Assembly (NCBI GenBank): GCA_034231615.1
Contig: CM067315.1
Span: 11,803,915 to 11,867,914, forward strand
DNA length: 64,000 nucleotides
Source: Meghimatium bilineatum
Lineage: Eukaryota > Mollusca > Gastropoda > Stylommatophora > Philomycidae
Direction: 5' to 3'
How positions within the stretch are numbered: the stretch's first letter is position 1; each line of letters opens with the position of its first letter. Position numbers and translations under genes: made by a program. The notes beneath the pieces are model-generated. The model was not told the DNA's origin and did no database searches. It saw nothing but the letters and a program-made list of their open reading frames with translations. This document shows positions 11,293 to 22,604 of the stretch, one piece after another.

Positions 11293-12045
11293 CATTTGAT
11301 TATATCATAGTTTTTAATTATCAAATAATAATAGAGGTCGCGTTCTGGTGATCCAGACTCCACGAATTCAAGACTGTATTTAAGAGTGTGGTGCCGAACA
11401 ATAACCCCGGGTATACATTGCAACACATTTTGTCATCACAATATTAATATTTGAGTCATGTCACAGTATTATTTGAACCAGTACCCTCATGGTTTTTTCA
11501 ATTTATTTTTAATAAACATTTTTTAAATACATTTTTTTAAATACATTTTTTTTCAATTTTTATTTGCGACATAGAAACATTTACAGAACCAATGCACATT
11601 TCAAATATGCAGTGTGCATTTTGTTATGAGATGGGTTGACACCATTCATGAAAAGTTGTGATGGGAATGAAATGATAAATATAGGCATAATGTGTATAGA
11701 TTTTTGAATTTTCATCTTCGTATTCATACTTTCTTAGCAAATATGCGCGCGCGCACACACGCGCGCACGCGAAAATATGGGACTTGTATTGGTGGAAAGT
11801 GGACAATTGTGATTCTGGCTTGCTTTCCCAATAACGAATAAAGCGAACATAAGCCATGCTTGAATATGTAGGCCCTACTATAACAAAAGTTTCTATTATT
11901 GAAGATAATAAAACTACAAAATATGGTAGAAAAATAGTCATTAGAAACATTTGGTCCTATATATTGTTTCTCTTCACGGAAACCTTTAGTAAAATATTGT
12001 ATATACAACATTTACATGAAAAATTTATCAAAATAAACCACAATA
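11293..12045. other. AT-rich spacer with repeat L and a GC/AC run
   Basis: Bases 11555-11690 share GAAACATTTACA, CCAAT-CACATTT and GTGCATTTTGTT with 40150-40250, so this is a low-copy repeat (L). At 11741-11772 there is an alternating GCGCGCGCGCACACACGCGC-type tract that could favour Z-DNA. No coding exon seen. Confidence 0.45.
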
Positions 12046-12236
12046 GACATAGGCCCACCTGCCGAAGACGGATGTGTCGGGCCAATGGCGCAAATAAAAC
12101 TGCGACACAACGCATTTCCATTCTCTGGACTACATCCTGCTGGAAATCTAGAATGGATCATGGTCCTGCTACTAGAGAAATCCAGCGGGAGTTTGAGAAT
12201 GAACACTGAAGAAGAAGAAGAAGAAGACATAGCCCC
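12046..12236 (+). mobile_element. SINE-A copy with target-site duplication
   Basis: Body 12057-12225: GAAGACGGATGTGTCGGGCC, GGCGCAAATAAAAC, CTGGACTACATCCTGCTGG, GAGTTTGAGAATGAAC and a (GAA)5 tail. Flanks GACATAGGCCC (12046-12056) and GACATAGCCCC (12226-12236) are the duplication with one change. I see no tRNA-like A or B box. Confidence 0.88.
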
Positions 12237-12369
12237 CTATGTAATGTGATGAATTTTGTCCATGAGTTGAAATGTGGAATAGTAGGCCTTTACAATTTTG
12301 TGAAATGAGTGATAAAAAGATGACAACAATGTAATTGATGAAAAACGCAATGATTTGCCTATTTCTGTC

Positions 12370-12560
12370 ACCATCATCATCAAGTGCCGTCTCCGCAACG
12401 AAGGTTGGCTGCAAAGGATCTTCAACATCTCCTATCTCTTGTCTTGGAGGTACACTCTGCTAGACTGTAACCTGTCTATCGTGTGATGTTACTCTCCCAC
12501 ATATCTCTGCCTACCTTTTACTCCCAAGTATGGTCTTATATAAGTGTCAAATAAGGTGTA
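12370..12560 (-). mobile_element. RTE-1 LINE 3' end
   Basis: Reverse complement of the RTE-1 3' end: ATCATCATCAAGTGCCGTCT is the tail side, followed by GCAACGAAGGTTGGCTGCA, GTACACTCTGCTAGACTGTA and the AGGTAGGCAGAGATA region. Only the last 190 bp are present. Confidence 0.75.
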
Positions 12561-12597
12561 TTTCTGTACATGTTCATATTATGCACTGTGTCATCGG

Positions 12598-12603
<6 letters not shown>

Positions 12604-12641
<38 letters not shown>
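12604..12641. repeat. (AT)n microsatellite
   Basis: Pure alternating AT of about 38 bp, serving as the insertion target of the MITE to its right. Confidence 0.95.
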
Positions 12642-12644
<3 letters not shown>

Positions 12645-12807
12645 GGCCGGTCTTAGGCCATTGCAACCTATGGGGCCGCAGTGGGCCCCGCACTTCATAG
12701 GCCCATAAATTCATATTAGAATTTATTTTATTATCCTCTTCCTTACCTAGACTGGGCCCCGCGCAATCTTTTCGCATTGGGCCCCACAATTGTTAGGGCC
12801 GGCCCTG
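12642..12807. mobile_element. 166-bp MITE with CAGGGCCGG ends
   Basis: Starts CAGGGCCGGTCTTAGG and ends with the inverse CCGGCCCTG preceded by TTAGGG. The terminal inverted repeat is about 14 bp with small differences. It is flanked by TATA on both sides because it sits inside an AT microsatellite, so a 2-bp TA duplication cannot be told from an 8-bp one. The inside has repeated GGGCCCC words and no open frame. A non-autonomous DNA transposon; superfamily not certain. Confidence 0.8.
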
Positions 12808-12819
12808 TATATACGACAA

Positions 12820-13230
12820 CACAAGGCTGTGAAACATGGACCTTAAGTAAAACAGCGGCAAAGAAGATCAACGCCTTCGATCTGAAATGCTACGGAAAGA
12901 TACTTAGAATATCATGGAAGGAAAAAATCAGAAACTCAGATATTATAAACATATTGAAGATTCAGAGTGTTGGTTACTAAACACAATAACAAAAAGAAAA
13001 CTACGCATATTTGATCATATAAAGAGACACAACTGTATAGAAAGACAAATAATGGAGGGAAGAGTACATGGGAAGAGGAGTAAGGCAGACCAAGAAGACG
13101 ATGGACTGTCGACATTAAAGTTAACATGAATACATCGCTAGAAAATTCAAGCCACATCACATCGCCCAAGACAGAGAGAGGTTCAGAGAGTTCATTGGGA
13201 AGACAACGTTCTGGAATGAATACGTCACAT
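12820..13230 (+). mobile_element. R5 LINE 3' fragment
   Basis: The plus strand encodes [50 protein letters not shown], a KRS-TKKTMD region and [20 protein letters not shown]. Stops and shifts are present. It runs into the long AT microsatellite. Confidence 0.75.
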
Positions 13231-13235
13231 GACAA

Positions 13236-13413
<178 letters not shown>

Positions 13414-13429
13414 CTGTATGTGGTTGGAA

Positions 13430-14600
13430 TATAGTATTGTGAAACACTGCCCGTATCCGACAAGACCAGATCACGTATCTGTATTCTGATAACAAGATAA
13501 GTTTGTTGTGTACATCTGTTGTCTGAGGCAGTACGTTCAACATAATAGCTTTGTAAATATCCGTGTTGTGTCTGTGTGTTTTTACTTGTCTCTTAATTTG
13601 TCTCTGGTAGGAGTGATTGTACTGCATGTGTAAAAGAGGTGGTTTTCGGTTTCTGGGGTGTTTCTCCTGCAAATCTTATAGTTTGGCGTCTGCTCTAGTC
13701 TGCGTGCTTGTTTTCCTATTGTGGGCGTCATGTTGAATAACGTTCTCAAGCTTTTAGAGTGACACCTGGAATGTGAAAGTTGTTGAATATCTCCGTATAG
13801 TCTGTCATAAAATATGTGTACCGTTTCTTAATTCTGAGATGTAAAGGGAGTGCCTGGAGCTTGACTAGATGTTTGTAGATGTTTGTTTTATTATAAATGA
13901 GATGCTACCGCCGTTGAATGGCTTTAAGGTATGTTTTGTAAAATTTTGGTGATTTACGGTCGTGGTTGTGAATTGTGTTGTTGAATTTCGTAAGTCTTGT
14001 CAGCCTTGTTCCCATGTAATAATGGGCCAGGGTATGTCGTTGTGGGTGATTAATGACATGGCCTACATGGTTGATTCTAATAGCTGTGATTTTTGTGTGA
14101 ATGTCTTGTAATGCGATGCCTCAGTGTTGTTTGTCTTGTATGAGTGCTTTTTGTTGTACATGCTATGTATGGTGTGTACACAAATGAAACCCTTATCTGT
14201 TTGTAAATTTCTGTGACAGTGTCTTCTGGAGGGTCAAAAATTGAGGCTACGTATATCAGTTTTGGAATGATGTATTTATTCACTACTCTGCTTCTGCCAA
14301 AAATTGTTGTTGTTTTGTTTTTAATTGATGGGTCTGCCGAAGACGGATGTGTCGGGCCATTTGCGCAAATAAAACGGCGACACTACGCATTTTCATTCTC
14401 TGGACTACATCCTGCTGGAAATCTTGTAGGACCATTGTCCTGCTATAAGAGAGAACCAACGGGAGTTTGAGAATGAATGCTGAAATTGACAGCATGTCTG
14501 TAGCAAAGTTAACCATGTGGTTTTGTGTATGATATGTGGGTTTGATGGGAATGTTAGTACAAGTCTATGCATTTCTGCGAACCAGTCGATTTTAGTTCTT
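13430..14600 (-). mobile_element. L1/Tx1-like LINE C-terminal region
   Basis: The minus strand encodes a C-terminal region of the L1/Tx1 type: NWFAEMH-like, LTFPSNPHII, then after the SINE-A insertion GIALQDIHTKITAIRINHVG, HVINHPQRHTLAHYYMGTRL, KFYKTYL. It has many breaks. SINE-A at 14329-14483 splits it. Another piece of an element of this type is at 37690-40110. The type call rests on the layout of weakly conserved blocks. Confidence 0.55.
14323..14489 (+). mobile_element. SINE-A copy
   Basis: Body about 14329-14483: GAAGACGGATGTGTCGGGCC, GCGCAAATAAAACGGCGAC, GGACTACATCCTGCTGG, GAGTTTGAGAATGAATGCTG with almost no GAA tail. AATTGA on both sides may be a short duplication. It is inserted in the L1/Tx1-like LINE. 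Confidence 0.85.
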
Positions 14601-14800
14601 GATTAGAAATTGGCTTCACAGCAGGCGGGACATTCCCATAAGTGCTCGGCCCTCCGCTCCAGCAGATATCCCAGTGTATGTAGACTCAGAGACCCGGTCA
14701 TATGTTGATTGTGTGATCTTCGTGACTTTCCAAAAAGTTTACTTTTCCTTCCCTCACCTCTTGACAGCGGCGTGCATAGGGTAATTGCAGCCTGGTGCAA
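14597..14800 (-). mobile_element. Family G LINE C-terminal scrap
   Basis: The minus strand encodes HMTGSLSLHTLGYLLERRAE and HLWECPACCEANF, the closing block of family G, preceded by a basic GRKSKLFGKSRR segment. Confidence 0.65.
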
Positions 14801-14864
14801 TGAATATTTTGACCCCCCCCACCTGACTGAAATTGATTTTAAAATCTCTGTTGGCCAGTGTTCT

Positions 14865-15200
14865 TACCATAACCGGTTTAGTGTATTGCAGTCTTGTAGA
14901 ATATGTTCAGTGGTCTGTGCTGCCTGCCCACACGGGCGCAGAGGTGATGGGACGAGTCTCAGTCTATTTAAGTGCCTGTTTAATCTGTTGTGTTCTGTTC
15001 TGAGGCGAAAGTAATAACATGTTCTGCTCTGTCGAGATAGTGGTAATTGTCTTTTGGGTGGTCAACTTTCCTGATGGTTTTGATGAGTGTCCTTTTTCTT
15101 GGTAGGCGATCTCTTGGTCTTTTTGTCCCTGTGTTGCTCCGTCCTTTGCCAGTCTGTCTGCCTTTTCAATTTCCTGGTATGCCACAGTGGGATGATAACT
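14865..15200 (-). mobile_element. LINE-I-type RNase H tail
   Basis: The minus strand encodes ADRLAKDGATQGQKDQEI (last RNase H motif) and then, in another frame, a CGQAAQTTEHIL-like knuckle and LNR. It is related to LINE-I1 and LINE-I2 but distinct from both. Confidence 0.6.
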
Positions 15201-15528
15201 AATAAGGGGAGCATAATTAGTTGAAACAAATGTATTGACAATTGTTCTTATCATCTCCCTTTGACTGCAAACGTAAAACCACCTTTTATAAAATGTCAAG
15301 TTCTATGTTTACTGTGATTAAATTAGTGGTTAAAAAAATAAAGCATTATGTTAAATCAAAGTGACTATCTCAGACACAATAGTCAAGTTTTATTCCTGTA
15401 AACAGAGCCCCTATTCTATCTCGTACAGTTCACGAAAGTAAGATTGCTGCTAAGATGTCAAAATTAGGACCTATAGGAAAAGACAAAAACAAAAACATTG
15501 CGTGGTGTTGACTGTGATATGTGTTTTA

Positions 15529-15687
15529 GATCAGTGGTCAGCCCGAGTAATGTGTACTAAACTGTGTATGGTAGATGTATGATCATCCCGTATAATGTAG
15601 ACTGTGCTATTTATGATAGATCAGTGGTCAGCCTGTGTGATGTGGAGTGTGCTATGTATTATAGATCAGTGGTCAGTGGAAACCAGA
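15529..15687. repeat. Three degenerate copies of a ~60-bp unit
   Basis: ATAGATCAGTGGTCAG with surrounding TGTGCTATGTATTAT-type sequence recurs three times (near 15530, 15605 and 15660). There is no gene between 15200 and 15970. Confidence 0.6.
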
Positions 15688-15969
15688 AAATTGAGCTCAT
15701 ATTAGTTGCACTATTACCTGACATGCACATAGTAAATGGTGACTACGAAATTTGTGAGGGTTGAGTTGGCTGACCCATTCCATTGACGGTCTAGTGATCC
15801 AGTGATCCAGAAGTCACAGGATTTCCTAGTCACAAAGGTGATTTTAGCTAAAGGCTGGAGATGGATTTAGCTGATATGTCAAGACCAACTATCATTTGGA
15901 AAAAACAAAATCAATGCTATAGATTCATACATGTCCACAAGAACCATTACTTTCAATATTAAACGCATG

Positions 15970-16107
15970 CGGTTGCATGTGTGGGTTCCACAAATGTGCC
16001 ACTAGACAAACCACCCATGCAACAGAAAACCTTAGTAGATGACATGCCGTTATATTGAGGCTCTTTATATTTTATGGAAGCTTGTAGCATGTCATCTATA
16101 CAATTAT
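15970..16107 (+). repeat. Repeat P, forward copy
   Basis: Partner of the inverted copy at 5235-5375. GATGACATGCCGTTATATTG on the left and GCATGTCATCTATACAATTA on the right form an internal inverted repeat around a short spacer, so the end of the unit could fold as a hairpin. Confidence 0.65.
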
Positions 16108-16329
16108 AGACCTCCTCTGAGTAGAAAAATCATTCAATAGGCAACTCATTCAATAGGCATTGCACTGAGATGAAGTTTCATGGTTATGAAAGAAAGCTCA
16201 CAAAAATAATTACCGCACTGCACATAGGGAGTAAGCGCTAATAGCGCACATTTCTTGTGGTTCCGAATCAGTCAATCAATATTAAATCGACAAATATATC
16301 TACTTGCATGGTTTATACTTCTATTGATA

Positions 16330-16760
16330 AGGGGGGGGGGGTGTGGTTAACTCCCTTTCACTCTTAAGAAATCATACAATGTTTTTTTATTGCTAGTAAC
16401 TTAGCCAAATGGCGAGTGAAACCCCCTCCGGTAACATTTTTTTTTTACAAAAAAAGGTAATCACCCCTTTCTCAGTAAAAAGATGGAATTATTTCATACA
16501 GCAACAGAAGAATGTCTTTTTTTACATTAGTTTTTTTAGATAAAATCCCGTACACATTGAAAACGTCTCTACGGCCCTGATATTTGGTGTTTGGGTGTAA
16601 TTACAAAGTTATTTCATGACAAAAAAGTCGAGTGAAGCACTTTCTAAGCAGCTCTCCTATACCCCCGTAATCCTCTTTCGAGGCGGTATGACATAGCAGG
16701 CGCCGACATTCGAAAGCCACTCGGACGCTAAGTATAGCTCACCACTTAGCTGAGCACGTT
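16330..16760 (-). repeat. Repeat C, diverged copy
   Basis: The reverse complement has TTACTAGCAATAAAA and GGGAGTTAACCACACCCC, like the CTAGTACTAA and GGGAGTTGAATACCCCC of other C copies. Bases 16640-16740 share GCAGCTCTCC and CCACTCGGACGC with 43740-43840. From 16760 to 17470 I see nothing that can be named. Confidence 0.45.
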
Positions 16761-17532
16761 TATGCTGTTAACATTCCGTACGACCGAAAACTTCACCCCG
16801 GTGACTTCGTCCTGTCTTAACATGTCATATGGGGAGGAACCAGCCTAGATCCCAAGCGGTACTGTGACGAGCGAGCTGACTCGACACTGGCTGAACCTTG
16901 ACCCCGCGGTGGAGTCTAAGACATGTGAACGGACTACTGACACTAGTTCCCATACAAAGTCAAGAGCCAACTTTTGTATGTAAAGTTCCGCGGGGAACTT
17001 GAACCTTATACGGACATTATCCCTTAACATTCAAAGGCTTATGTGCCACACATTTTGTTACCTATGACAACAGTGAGGGAAGAATGTCGCGCATATTGCT
17101 TTCAAAAAACGTTTTTATAAATAGGAGAACGGGGAAAAGTTACATAAAATCTCGCAAAATAAATTATAGTTGTTCATTTAAATGATATTGCCAATTGTCA
17201 GATCAAAATATTTGTGTTTTGATGATTTATTAATATCTCATACTTATTACCACCCTTGATTTTGGAGTACATGTCCGGCTATGTCCCTTGGTAAATAAAT
17301 GCTAATATCTTTAACTTCCGGTTCAAATAATGTTTTTGTTTTGCTGAATCAAGAACTGGTTGATCATTAATTTAACACATTAATATCGTAGAAATTAAAT
17401 ATCTGTGTTACTGAAACGGATTTAATGATTTCCATATTTAAATCATGATTCGTTCAACCTTATATAATTCCACAAAGAAGATCTAAAGCAAATTGCATTG
17501 AAACGAGAGACATGGAAAATCTTTGTAAACAA

Positions 17533-19215
17533 AGGTACTTGGTCCAAGTCTTGGACAAAATTTTCATAATTGTGCTACATAATTACAAATAATATAATTA
17601 GATTGCCCTTAACAAATGCAATTCGACGATACCTCAAGCAAGTCTGTACGTCAACCCTGAAAAAAAGTTACGTATTTTTTTCTAATTAATTTCACATCAA
17701 AATAATTTACATGAATTATATAGGAAAATATAAATTAAATAATACTTGTGACCACAAAACAATGTTAATTTCTAACTTATCTTAGTTATTTTCAATAATA
17801 CAAGCCACAAACTATACATTTTTGTTTGTTTGTGAAGACAATACACTTCTGTTTATCCTATTTCTACAATTTTTCAGTGCAAGCAGAACTAATTTAAAAA
17901 TGGCAGCAAATTAGCATAATTAAAATGAAAATAAATTATAAAACTATTGAATATAATTAAATACCATAGAAATTATATATATTTGTGTTGACAAAGAGAA
18001 GACGCATCTGTTGATCCTATTTCTATAATTAATAGGTGCACACAGAACTAATTAATATCAAAAATGGCAGCAAATTAGAACAATTAAAATGAAAATAAAT
18101 TAACAAACTACTAAATATAGTTAAATACCACATAAATATATACATTTTTGTGTTCGCAAAGGCAAGACGCATCTGTTGAAATTATTTCTATAATTTTTAG
18201 GTGTGCGCTGAACTAATTAATATTAAAAATAGCAGCAAATTAGTATAATTAAAATGAAAATAAATTATTAAACTTTTGAATATAATTAAATACTACAGAA
18301 AATATATATTTTTGTGTTGGCAAAGGCAAGACGCATCTTTTGATCCTATTTCTATAATTTTTAGGTGCGCGCATAACTAATAAATATTAAAAATGGCAGC
18401 AAATTAGCATAAATAAATGAAAATAAATTATCAAACTGTTCGAATATAATTAAATACCACAGAAATTATGTAATGTTGACAAAGGCAAGATGCATTTGTT
18501 GATCCTATTTATATAATTTTTAGGTGCACGCAGAACTAATAAATATTAAAAATGGCAGCAAATTAGTAAAATTAAAATTAAAAAAAATTATCAAACTGTT
18601 GAATATAATTAAATACTACAGAAATTATATATATTTGGGTTCAGTACAAGAATCCGTGGACAAATCACGTGACAACATACCACTTTTTAATTTCATATGC
18701 TATTGCACTATCTCAGAAACTTAAAAAGTCGTTACTTAAATTACTGATCTAGTGATTTGTGCGCAATGAACTGGCTATCCACCTCCAACTCTGTGTGCAG
18801 CGCGCATGTTGAGTGGTCAGGGGCTCTCATCGCGCAGTGTGTCGAATAGTGGACGCATCTGTATATGCAACTTTTAGGAGTTTCATTCCATTTATTTATG
18901 TTAGCTGTTTATTCCGTAGAAACCTGTCCACTGGTTCTTGTATTGTACCTATATTTTTATTGGCATAGGCAAGACGCATCTGTTGATTCTATTTCTATAA
19001 TTTTTAGGTGCGCACAGAACTAATTAATATTTAAAATTGTAGCAAATTAGCATAATAAAAATGAAAATAAATTATCAAATTATTTAATATAATTAAATAC
19101 CACAGAAAGTATATATATTTGTGTTCATAAAAGTAAGATCCTAGGCTATTTCTACAATTTTTAGGTGCGTGCAGAACTAATTAATATGAAAAATGGCAGC
19201 AAATTAGCATATTGC
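17533..19215 (+). repeat. Repeat F with ~162-bp tandem units
   Basis: After a leader (ACATTGGAC-like to CGTCAACCCTGAAAAAAAG) come about seven units with a period near 162 bp. Each contains AGGTGCGCGCAGAACTAATT, AATGGCAGCAAATTAGCAT, AATGAAAATAAATTATCAAA and GGCAAGACGCATCTGTTGAT. The AAGACGCATC word falls near 17998, 18163, 18322, 18485 and, after an insertion, 18968. Units differ by a few percent to over ten percent. A shorter inverted copy lies at 6360-7013. Confidence 0.85.
18638..18949. mobile_element. 312-bp MITE inside the tandem array
   Basis: Left end GGTTCAGTACAAGAATCCGT and right end, read inverted, GGTACAATACAAGAACCAGT, both followed by GGACA, form terminal inverted repeats of about 24 bp. 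Flanks TATATTTG and TATATTTT suggest an 8-bp duplication, as in hAT elements. The element interrupts one 162-bp unit exactly between its TATATATTTG and GGCAAGACGC parts. There is no coding capacity. Confidence 0.7.
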
Positions 19216-19369
19216 TGCTAGAGTTTGATATGATGAGATATTGCTGCTAAAGTGCTGTTCATGGATTCATCAATAGGTTTTACCCATCTCATCCCACTCA
19301 CCCGTAACCCCAAATATTTAGGAAACTACAGCCTTGCTTAATTATGTATTTTAAAAATGCACTCATCTG

Positions 19370-20040
19370 CCTTCTAGATCAACGTTTGTATTAGCATACA
19401 TGACTTTCTTCTAGCTCACACATTCTGTCTTCTAGCTCACACACCTGTCTTCTAGTTCACACATATGTCTTCTAGATCAACTTTTGTCTTAGAGCACACA
19501 ACTGTCTTCTAACTCACACATCTGTTTTCTAGCTCACACATCTGTTTTCTAGTTCACACATATGTCTTCTAGCTCACACATCTGTCTTCTAGTTCACACA
19601 TCTGTCTTCTAGCTCACACATCTGTCTTCTAGCTCACACATCTGTCTTCTAGCTCACACATCTGCCTTCTAGATCAACGCTTGTCTTAGCGCACACAACT
19701 GTCTTCTAGCGCACACAACTGTCTTCTAGCTCACACATCTGTCTTCTAGCTCACACATCTGTCTTCTAGCTCACACATCTGTCTTCTAGATCAATATTTG
19801 TCTTAGCACACACAACTGTCTTCTAGCTTACACATCTGTCATCTAGTTCACACAACTGTCTTCTAGCTCACACATCTGTCTTCTAGCTCACACATCTGTC
19901 TTCTAGATCAATGTTTGTCTTAGCACACACAACTGTCTTCTAGCTTACACATCTGTCATCTAGCTCACACATCTGTCTTCTAGCTCACACATCTGTTTTC
20001 TAGTTCACACATCTGTCATCTAGTTCACATGACTATCTAC
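19370..20040. repeat. 20-bp minisatellite with higher-order units
   Basis: About 33 units of CTTCTAGCTCACACATCTGT. A variant block, CTAGATCAA-GTTTGTCTTAG followed by CACACAACTGT, recurs at 19376, 19474, 19671, 19788 and 19905. The last two lie 117 bp apart and their contexts match almost base for base, so a higher-order unit of 117 bp has itself been duplicated. Confidence 0.95.
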
Positions 20041-20073
20041 TAGCTAACAAAGTTGTGTTCTTTCTGAAAACAG

Positions 20074-20186
20074 GACACTGAAGCTTAAAATTGACTTATT
20101 CAAACTTAAAGAACAAAGTGGAGTCAGGAAAGCAACTATAGACAGACTGATTATCCAGTTGAATAAACATGTACCTCAAACACTTG
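20074..20186 (+). CDS. Putative host exon, coiled-coil-like
   Basis: I do not recognise the protein. The 113-nt segment is bounded by a good acceptor (TTCTTTCTGAAAACAG at its left) and a donor (CACTTG|GTAATAATG). Only one frame is open: one base, then 37 codons TLKLKIDLFKLKEQSGVRKA, TIDRLIIQLNKHVPQTL, then one base. The peptide is highly charged with leucines at regular spacing, as in a helix or coiled coil, and resembles no LINE or SINE in the window. The phase (one base left over) fits the exon at 23265-23330, which can supply two bases and form a GAC codon. A minisatellite ends about 35 bp upstream. The codon content and flanking splice signals favour a real exon, but there is no homology to confirm it. 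Confidence 0.45.
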
Positions 20187-20266
20187 GTAATAATGTTGTC
20201 TCACTTTTCATGTTTATTTGATCACATGAATATATTGTTGTTGACATACTTGTCACACTACAACTA

Positions 20267-20445
20267 TTATATTTCATATACTATATATTTATCCAAGACT
20301 GGTAACATTACCTCTGTGTCTATGTAGACAGATAGCAGAACATGTCCTGCAAGACTACATTTCATTAAACCAGCTAAAGGAGGAACACTGGCCCACAGAG
20401 ATGGATATTCACAGAAAGCTGTAAATTAATTTGGCAGACCATCTG
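20267..20445 (+). mobile_element. LINE-I-type RNase H tail, short unit copy 1
   Basis: Encodes a decayed LVTLPLC-knuckle, EHVLQDYISLNQLKEEHWP and MDIHRK-. A second copy at 23370-23549 begins and ends at the same points, with about 85 to 90 percent identity by eye. The shared boundaries suggest a discrete repeat and not two chance truncations. Confidence 0.65.
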
Positions 20446-20697
20446 ACCTAGTTGGCAGACCTATCATTGTACCCACTATATGTAGATTGCAGATTGTTCA
20501 GATGGTATGGGTAAAGTGTAAACAGAACATTGTAACTCAACAAGACAATCTATGGAGCGGCCACCGATATAGAAAACAGTCAGTCAATTGATATTGGAGA
20601 GGTTGCAGACATTCTTTGTGGTGTGGAGGAATTGGCTACCATGCTTATCCATGTGTATATACAATAGTGCCGTTCTTACCCATGGTTTTTTGCTGTG

Positions 20698-20835
20698 TGT
20701 CTTGATAAAGGCTTTTTGGTTGAAACATCAGTTTGTGTGTTTTTATATGTGTTTACAGTGATTAGCAAACTTCATTGCGCTGTTCCAAGCTTTGCCTGAT
20801 GGATTTCAGTTTTACTGCAGTCAGTACATATTATT
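20698..20835 (+). repeat. Repeat I, copy 1
   Basis: TTGATAAAGGCTTTTTGGTT, GAAACATC, ATTAGCAAA, GGATTTCAGTTTT and AGTACATATTATT occur in this order. The same order is at 63437-63590. Element type unknown. Confidence 0.6.
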
Positions 20836-20989
20836 GATCTTATCCATGTGTGGTAATGTTGTACTACACATACATGATTGATGAATACAGACAGAATCTT
20901 GACAAATAATGGAGAAAATGGAACAATGGAAAAGCAGACCTTTAAATGAATCAACTGATATCAAATAAAGCCGGGAAGGATGATATTGT

Positions 20990-21720
20990 GTTCCCAGATA
21001 GATCTCTCCATGGTGGTGAGAAATATGTTCCTTTCATACCACAGTCGGCACATAGGACAGAGGTTTTGATTCTCCATGTGTTGCGGTCCGCTGCCTGCAG
21101 TTTTAGTTCTTGTATGGTCCTGCAGTCTGTTATTTCCCCTTCTTTAAGCATGGTGTTTTTTAGGTTTACTTTACTCCTTTCTCGTTTTATTTTACCCTCA
21201 GGCGTCCATGTAAGGGCTTGTTGGTTTATTCTCTTTTCACCTAGTCTTAAAACATAACCGAGGTATTTCCATCTGCGTTTTCTTATGACGTTTGAAACAT
21301 ATTCTTGGTGTGCTTTCTTTCTTAAATCACTATTTGTGACGAAATCGCTCCATTTTATGTTCATAAGTTTCCGGAGACATTTGTTTTCGAAGCTGTTTAA
21401 TTTTTGATCTGTGAATTGATTTCCAGCTTTCTCTTTCATATGTTAATACTGAGACAATATAGGAGTTGAATAGCTTTAGCTTGGTGTTTCTTCCTAGATC
21501 TTTTGACTTTCAGATATTAGTTAGTTTGGTAAATGTGCTAGCTCCAACTGCTATGCGTGTATTTATTTCTTTCATTGAGTCTCCATAAACAAACATTTGG
21601 TTACCCAAGTAATTAAAGCTGGAGACTTTTTCCAGTATTTGGTTGTTTACTGAGATGTTATTTGTTGAACTGGTAAGTTGCGTGATTTTTGATTTATCTG
21701 AACTATTTATTATAACTATT
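20990..21720 (-). mobile_element. R4-like LINE 3' fragment
   Basis: The minus strand holds a 162-codon open frame: SFENKCLRKLMNIKWSDFVT, RKRRWKYLGYVLRLGEKR, QALTWTPEGKIKRER, LKLQAADRNTWRIKTSVLCA and DCGMKGTYF. Upstream, in other frames, are the preceding blocks (YLGNQ, F-NSYIVSVLTYE-like). It is related to R4 but is a separate subfamily. Confidence 0.8.
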
Positions 21721-21849
21721 GATATTGAGAGTTCTCATGGAGCACAATGGGAAATATAGAATAATTGCTTCAATTATGATGATTGGGGTTAAAGTCAATA
21801 CTATAAGTCTTTAATGCTTCATGGTTTACAACTTGTCTGTGATAGCTGT

Positions 21850-22110
21850 TACTTTTGACAATATGCAAATGAACAAAATATTCAGAACATCCATTGTCAA
21901 AACTATAACAATTTCTAAACTTCTGGGTATCACATTGATCTATTGCCCTGGGTGTGCTGATATTCGTAGTAATAAGAGAGCAGACAGTCTTGTATCTGTG
22001 AATTTAAGATAAACACTGGTGATGTACTGAAGTTTGTGGTCACTTGCTGGAGTGGACACTGGGATAGATGAAGTATCCAGGAGGTATCCATGCTGCATCC
22101 AAGACAATTC
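21850..22110 (+). mobile_element. Family G-like RNase H fragment
   Basis: The plus strand encodes TITISKLLGITLIYCPGCAD and IRSNKRADSLVSV, the last RNase H motif of a LINE (consensus PGH-G--GNERAD-LA). The catalytic His of the motif is Cys here. No other domain is visible. Confidence 0.55.
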
Positions 22111-22112
22111 AG

Positions 22113-22395
22113 TATCTTCTTCTTCTTCGTTCATTCTCAAACTCCTCCAAATTAGCAGGATGTAGTCCAGAGAACGAAATGTCTTGTGTCATGGTTTACA
22201 GCAATGATGCAATATCTGCGCCTTTCGGTCTGATACATATGACTTTAGCATAACTTTGGGTCATGTTGACCCTATATGGAATGGGACAGCCAACTCCATC
22301 CCATAACCTCCTTAGTCACCTCTTATGACATGCATGGAAGGTAAACAGTGTTGCTGTTCTTTACTTCCCTCTCAGACCTCGGTAACACATGGGCG
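22113..22395 (-). mobile_element. SINE-B copy, near full length
   Basis: On the plus strand it starts with the reversed tail CTTCTTCTTCTTCGTTCATT, then CTCCAAATTAGCAGGATGTA, GTCATGGTTTACAGCAATG, CTTTCGGTCTGATACAT, ATATGGAATGGGACAGCC, GTCACCTCTTATGACATGC and GGTAACACATGGGCGG (the 5' end on the minus strand). Confidence 0.85.
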
Positions 22396-22604
22396 GCAAT
22401 TCAATATTATTTATGGTATAAATAGAACTGAGAACACTTCGAGTAGAATTAATAGTGTTTATCCAGCTAGTTAGCCATGGTGACTATCAGCTTGCATATT
22501 CTTTGACATCTTCTCAGGGAGATGGAGAATTGTGGGTTTGCCTTGAAGTACAATAACATGGATTAACCAATAGCTTCTTTAATGTGATATTTCTTTCGCA
22601 GAAC

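Noticed and set aside
19370-20040. CRISPR-like array of short repeats
   Set aside because: Units are contiguous, without unique spacers, and the context is an animal genome. The same holds for the arrays at 47 and 52 kb.
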